DNA from: Moritella sp. Urea-trap-13
GTDB taxonomy: Bacteria; Pseudomonadota; Gammaproteobacteria; Enterobacterales; Moritellaceae
DNA: 64,000 nt
NCBI RefSeq assembly: GCF_002836355.1
Contig: NZ_PJCA01000031.1
Span: 682,001 to 746,000, forward strand
Reading direction: 5' to 3'
In this document: one piece after another, positions 43,901 through 49,900 of the stretch
Numbering within the stretch: the stretch's first letter is position 1
How the letters are laid out: each line of letters starts with the position of its first letter
Program-made: the position numbers and the translations under genes
The notes under the pieces: generated by a model
The model's database searches: none
The model's input: the letters and a program-made list of their open reading frames with translations, nothing else
What the model was told of the DNA's origin: nothing

Positions 43901-46900
43901 CGCCACCGGCTTTCAGCACTTTTGCAACAGTAGTTGAACAGTTCTTGGTCAGCAGCTGATAGCGGGTATCTGGGTCATTGCTGATCGTATTCCATTCAGC
44001 CTGCATTGCCGCAACGTCCAAACCCTCTAAATTAATTCGGAATACGCGTCCCAAATCAGCTTCTTGAGTTTTAAAGTTATTAATATCTTCTAGTGCACGA
44101 TCAGCAAACTGGCGGACCACATTGCCAATACGTTTTTCCATTAATACCGTATCACTGCTTGCTTGAGCTTGTTTTTGCAGTTCCTCAGCAAAACGTTTAG
44201 CTACGTCCATCATGTCATAACTAGTATCATTCCACTCATCGACAAACCGTCGAGAAACATGCTCTGGAATACCAGATGTCTCCAACATATCAGGGTTCAT
44301 CAAGGCAACCATCGTAAATGCTTCAGAGATATCCTTAAACTGGGCATCAATGCCTTTAGCAATATTCAGTTTTTCTATAAAACGTTCGAGTTTGCGATCT
44401 CCATCTTCCATACCGAAGTTATCATTTTCTTCAGACACCATGTCATGCTCAAGAGTGTCGTTTTGGTGTGCTGGTTGACTAAAATCACTCTTACGAATTT
44501 TCAGGTCTGGGTGTTCAGATGTGGCTATATTGAAAATATCGCTAATCTTCGAAGACTTGCTGCCCAGCGGCCACCAGCTCACATAGTTTTTCTGATTAAA
44601 ATCAGGAGCATCTTGCGCATCTACTTGAACCCGGCCTTGTCCGATCTGCATTGCTGCATGACCAAGAGAACTGTGATCACTCGGCTTCCAGATAAATAGA
44701 GTTGCGCTAACTGGAGATATTTGTTGTTCAATAGCACGGTGTATTTTTTTCAGTCCTGCGACATCAACACCCTTACTATCTTTAGCAAGATCATTTTTGT
44801 GCAAATCATTAAAGACAGCATCAGCAACAGCCTGACCATATTCCTTAGCAACCGTAACTTTAAGCTTATCTGCCGCTAATTTACCACTTGCAAGCTTTTC
44901 AGCATCAGTAATGTTTTCTTTACCCTTGGTAACAAAGCCACCATTAACATCTATATACAGGTGTTTGCTATCGTTAACATTTGCATTATCAAGTTGAGCA
45001 TAGAGCTTGCTGAATGCATCCTGATAGACAGTGTTATCATCTACTTCAATGTTTTGACTCACCTGAGATAACAGCACGTTAAGAGCTGGCACTCGTCCTG
45101 AATCAGGATGCCCTAGCAAATAGCCTTCAACTTGTTGACGCAGATTAACCATCGCATCCAGTTCAGAATCGACGTTTTCGCCTGAATCCGCATGGTAATG
45201 AGCAAGTGCATCAATCACTTTTTGGTAACTCTCACCTCGGATTTTGCCCTTGACGTAAGCCGCCTCAAGCAGATCCGCTACAGACATCAGCTCTGTTTTA
45301 GGTTTATCTTGCGACACGCTTTCAGTATCGAGTGTAACCTCTTTATTATCTCCTGAACCCAGAGATTCCAATTCTTCTGTGGGCATAGTCGTTGTACCCA
45401 GAGGCACGCCCGCTTTCGAATGAGCGTCATCACTGACATGTTGCGTTGTTATGATTGTCCACTGTTCCGGAACTTGTGATCTTACCCACTCAGCCTTGTG
45501 ATTAGCTGAAGCACTACGCTGAGGATTCTTCACTGGTGGTAGACCTTCACTCTCACGATAGGCTTGATACCAGATATCGAAGTCGTCATTGCCGTTAACC
45601 AATTCGTTGACCTTTGCAATAATGGCTCTTCGGTTGATCGAATCAAACTGATCAAGCACTTTCACGTCAAGTTTTGCCGTTGATTGAGTCTTTGGAACAT
45701 AGTCACTTAACTCATTTGGTACGGCACGAAATTCAAATAAGATCGCTGGTTCTGGAGATTGAGCGCTGCCGGTTGTGGCATTATTAATAGCGTGTCCTGC
45801 AACCTCACCACCATACTGAAAGTACTCAAAAACATTCTTTGCAAGGGTGTCAGAATGAGTCGACTTTAACTTTGCTGAAATCTGCTGTCTGACATACATT
45901 GAATCTTGCTTACTAAGAAGATCCAACATTTTCGCAGGTCTGGTTCTAGGTAGTATTTCCCATGCATTTTTAACTTTAGGATCAGTCAGTCCCTGTGCAT
46001 TAGGCGTAAATCCTTCCGCTACTGGGTCCCAATCGTTAATATAAAGTCCATACTCTTTTGCTAAATCAGCGGTCTTTGAATAGATTGAGGTTAGATAAGC
46101 AAACACATTTTTTGCTGTCATCGGGTCATCTAGGGTCACATTATTAGCAATCTCAGAGAACTCATCTTGTAAGCCCGACTTATACCAACTAGCTGATTCC
46201 AGAAGCTTCAATTCAGGTGATGAACTCATACCAAACGCTTTAGCATTCACCGCCATTGTCGCTTGCTGCCCGCTAGGAGTCATACCAATAGTTTGGCCAT
46301 GAGCTTCCAAAGCAGTACCATTACCAGCAGCAACCAAATGATTAGAGTTCGAAATAACCAATGTAAAACGGTTATCTTGACTGACAATGTTAGACAAACT
46401 CTTGTGGTTTGAATCGTTAATATGGCTAGTAAATTCTTTGGCTAACCAAAGCATTGCCTCTTTACGACTTTCAACCGCTTTTTTATCACTAGTTTCGCTT
46501 GGGTAAGTAACTAACTCAATGGTATGAGTCTGCCAATTGCTGACATCTTTAATATCTGAGATGCCCGCCGGATTACTATAACCGCCCTGATTCATGTCTT
46601 TAGTTAACATAAATAGAGGGTTACCTTCAGCGTCATGTACATAGCCAAATTTTTGTGTCGAATTTTTCGGTAAAACAACAACTAAGCCGGACAACTCATT
46701 TTCAATACCGATTGAAGTTGTATCAAAATGGCTATTAAACTCAGGCACAACCTTAGATCTTGATTGCTGTAAACGCTGGTTATCTTGTTCGCCGCTAAGA
46801 CCATCAAGATTAACTTTTGCGTAATCAATTGTCTCGCGTGTTATGTGGCCTCTATCACCTACTACGGTTTCCACCGTAACATCACGACTACCAGTATGAG

Positions 46901-49900
46901 TAAACATCTCCGTCACTGCGGAACCTGTATTATTCGGGCGAATACCAGTATTAATTTGTAGGCGGTTAACAGCTTCCTTAGCACCCTCCAACGCTTCTAA
47001 CTCTTGCTCCGTCAAGCCTTCACTATATCGCCCATCAGCAGCAACTTCAGAATGCGCGTCAACATGACTTGTATTTTCAGCCGCAGCTTGCGCTTCATAT
47101 GCTTTACCAGAAAGACCGCTTCCTGAAGCGCCATTACGATCCGGTTTGTCATCTTCATCTTGCTTTGTACCTTTCGCATCAGCTTGGGCTTGCGAAGATT
47201 TATTTTGCGCGGCTGAACTATCTTGTTCTCCGCGTTGCTGCGCTTGATTACTGTCAGCATTGGCGTTCGTTTTAGCCTGCAGCGCGTCTTGCTGGTTAAC
47301 TAAAGCTTCATCTTGTCGTGAATTGGCATTGGCTTTAGCATCATTAATGTCATGCTTTGCATTAGCTTGGTTTTCTTCACCTTTAGCGACACCCGATTCA
47401 GACTTAGCTACAGCAGCTTGTGTATCTTGCTGATTTTGTATATTTTGCTGAGCCGCTTTATCAAGCTGCTCATTTGAATTCGACTTGGCATCATCAAGTT
47501 TGCTTTGGACGTTATCTAAAATTCCACCAGCAAAGTTATCTCTCCAACTATCACCGGATTCACCTTGGTAATTATCTTGACCATCAAGCGCATCAAGCCC
47601 TTGGGTCAGATCTGTCAGTTCTTTGGTTATGTCTCGTTGTTCTACAGCAAGCGCTTCACGTTCTGCTTGACCATTGGTTTTCAATGCGTTTTGATCGGTC
47701 GCTTCGAGCTGCTTTTGAGAACCGGATACAGCCGCTAATTGTTGATCTTTCTCTTGCTGTAAACGTTGCGCATCGGCTTCCGCTTTTTCTTTGTCATTCT
47801 GGGCATTCGCTGCGGCTTTATTTTGCTGTGCGTTGTCACTGACTGCACTGGTTGCCGCTATCTTCTCTGATTTCGCAACCACGTTATCCAAAATATAGCC
47901 AAGGCCATTACTTTCGCCTGTGCCTTTAAATTCGATTCTGTTATTACCGGTCTGAGCCGTCAGTTGCAATGTTTGCTGCTGCCAGGTACTTTCATCACCA
48001 GAGGCTGAGAATACTATGCTGCCATTCCATAGAACCTGCATACCATGCCCAGCAGAAAGGCCTGCGCGTTGAACGAAATCAAAACTCAGTAAAAGTACTT
48101 CGCCACTTTCCAAACTTTGAATATCTTGATAAATAGTGGTATTAACGTTGCTAGCAAGTTCATTAACAATAGCACCATGACCTGTATTATCGACACCGTA
48201 AACACTGCCTGAATACGACGCTTCAATACCATTGGTCGACAGCCAACCTTGAGCACCTTGTTCAAAATCTCCGTTAGCGATCAAGTTTGGATTTTCTGTT
48301 GATTGCGCATCTTCGTCGACATTTAATTCGCTTTTCATCGCCGCAACATCTGGCGTTTCGACATCTGTAACACCGCCTGACATGCTATCACCAAGTTCAC
48401 TGCCAACCTCTGCAATTTCTTCCATTTGGAAGCCATTGAGTTTAGTTATCTCCGGAGTAGCAATTGCTCCGCGGCCTTTACGGGAAGCCGATGTAGAAGC
48501 ATCATCACCCTGCACCAAGAAATTGATGCCCTGGCTGCCTGCCATGCCTAATACCGTCTGTTTGATATTATCGAATAGCGAAGACAGTTTATTACTCTTA
48601 GTATTACTTGATGCTACAGACAAGCTATAGAAATCGCCGTTACCAATTTTAATGGCAACATTATTTTGGGCATAAGAGGCATTAATACCTAAACCGTCAC
48701 CGACTTGAATATTCGCATTAGCTTTACCTTTCATCACCGCAACATTGAGGCCATCACCCACTTTAGTGTTGATGTTGTATTTACCCCAAGCAACATTGAC
48801 AGAAATACCATCACCGACTTTGGTATTGATATTCAAATCACCATAGGTTGCCGTTACGCTTAAGCCATTACCAATAGTCGTAACGATATTCGCCTTGCCT
48901 TTCGCCGCTGTGACTTGCATACCGTCACCCACTTTCGTAACAATATTACCTTTACTCCATAAGGCATTGAAGCTGTCACCATCACCAATTTGCGTAACAA
49001 TATTAGCTTTACCTTTAGCTAAGACAACATTACGCCCGTCACCGATTTTGGTGATAATATTCGCTTCGCCCCAAGCACCAGTGTAATCATCACCATTACC
49101 GACATGAGTAATAATATTGGCTTTACCATGAACAACAGAAACCTCTTGTCCGTTACCCACTTTGGTAATGATATTGGCTTTACCTTTGGCAAAGTTATAG
49201 CGATCGCCATCACCAACATGCGTCAGTATATTTGCCTCGCCCCAGGCTACATTAAGGCCAAGTCCATCACCGACTTTAGTAATGATGTTGGCCTTGCCTT
49301 TCGCAACGCCAATGGTCATACCATCACCAACGTGGGTCATGATGTTACCGATCTTAGAAATCAGTAGACCAACTGTCGTACCATCACCGACTTTGGTTAA
49401 GATATTCCCTTCACCAAGCATTACAGCAGCTGTAGTACCATCGCCGACATGCGTTACCACATTCGCCTTAGCAGCAGCAACTACCCCCATAAAGCCGTCA
49501 CCCACTTTAGTAACGATATTTGCTTGACCAAGTGCAAGAACGCCGCTCAGACCATCACCTACATGAGTCATGATATTGGCTTTACCAAACATCGCAGCAA
49601 GCGTCGTACCATCACCCACTTTGGTCATGATATTCGCTTCACCAGCTAAAATGCCGATACTCGTGCCATCGCCGACATGGGTGTAAACATTAGCCTGACC
49701 TACCATCAACGCTGCGGTTAAGTCATTACCCACTTTGGTCAAAATATTGGCCTGGCCAATCATAGCTGCAAATGTATCACCGTCACCAACATGAGTGAAA
49801 ATATTGGCATTGCCCACCATCGCTGCCATGGTCATACCATTACCAACTTTAGTCGCAATATTGCCTTTAGCTAACATCAGCGCAACGGTAGTGCCGTTAC

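Noticed and set aside
44163-44699. 178-codon plus-strand frame inside rtxA
   Set aside because: It lies opposite the RID coding region, with no ribosome site; a shadow of the toxin gene.
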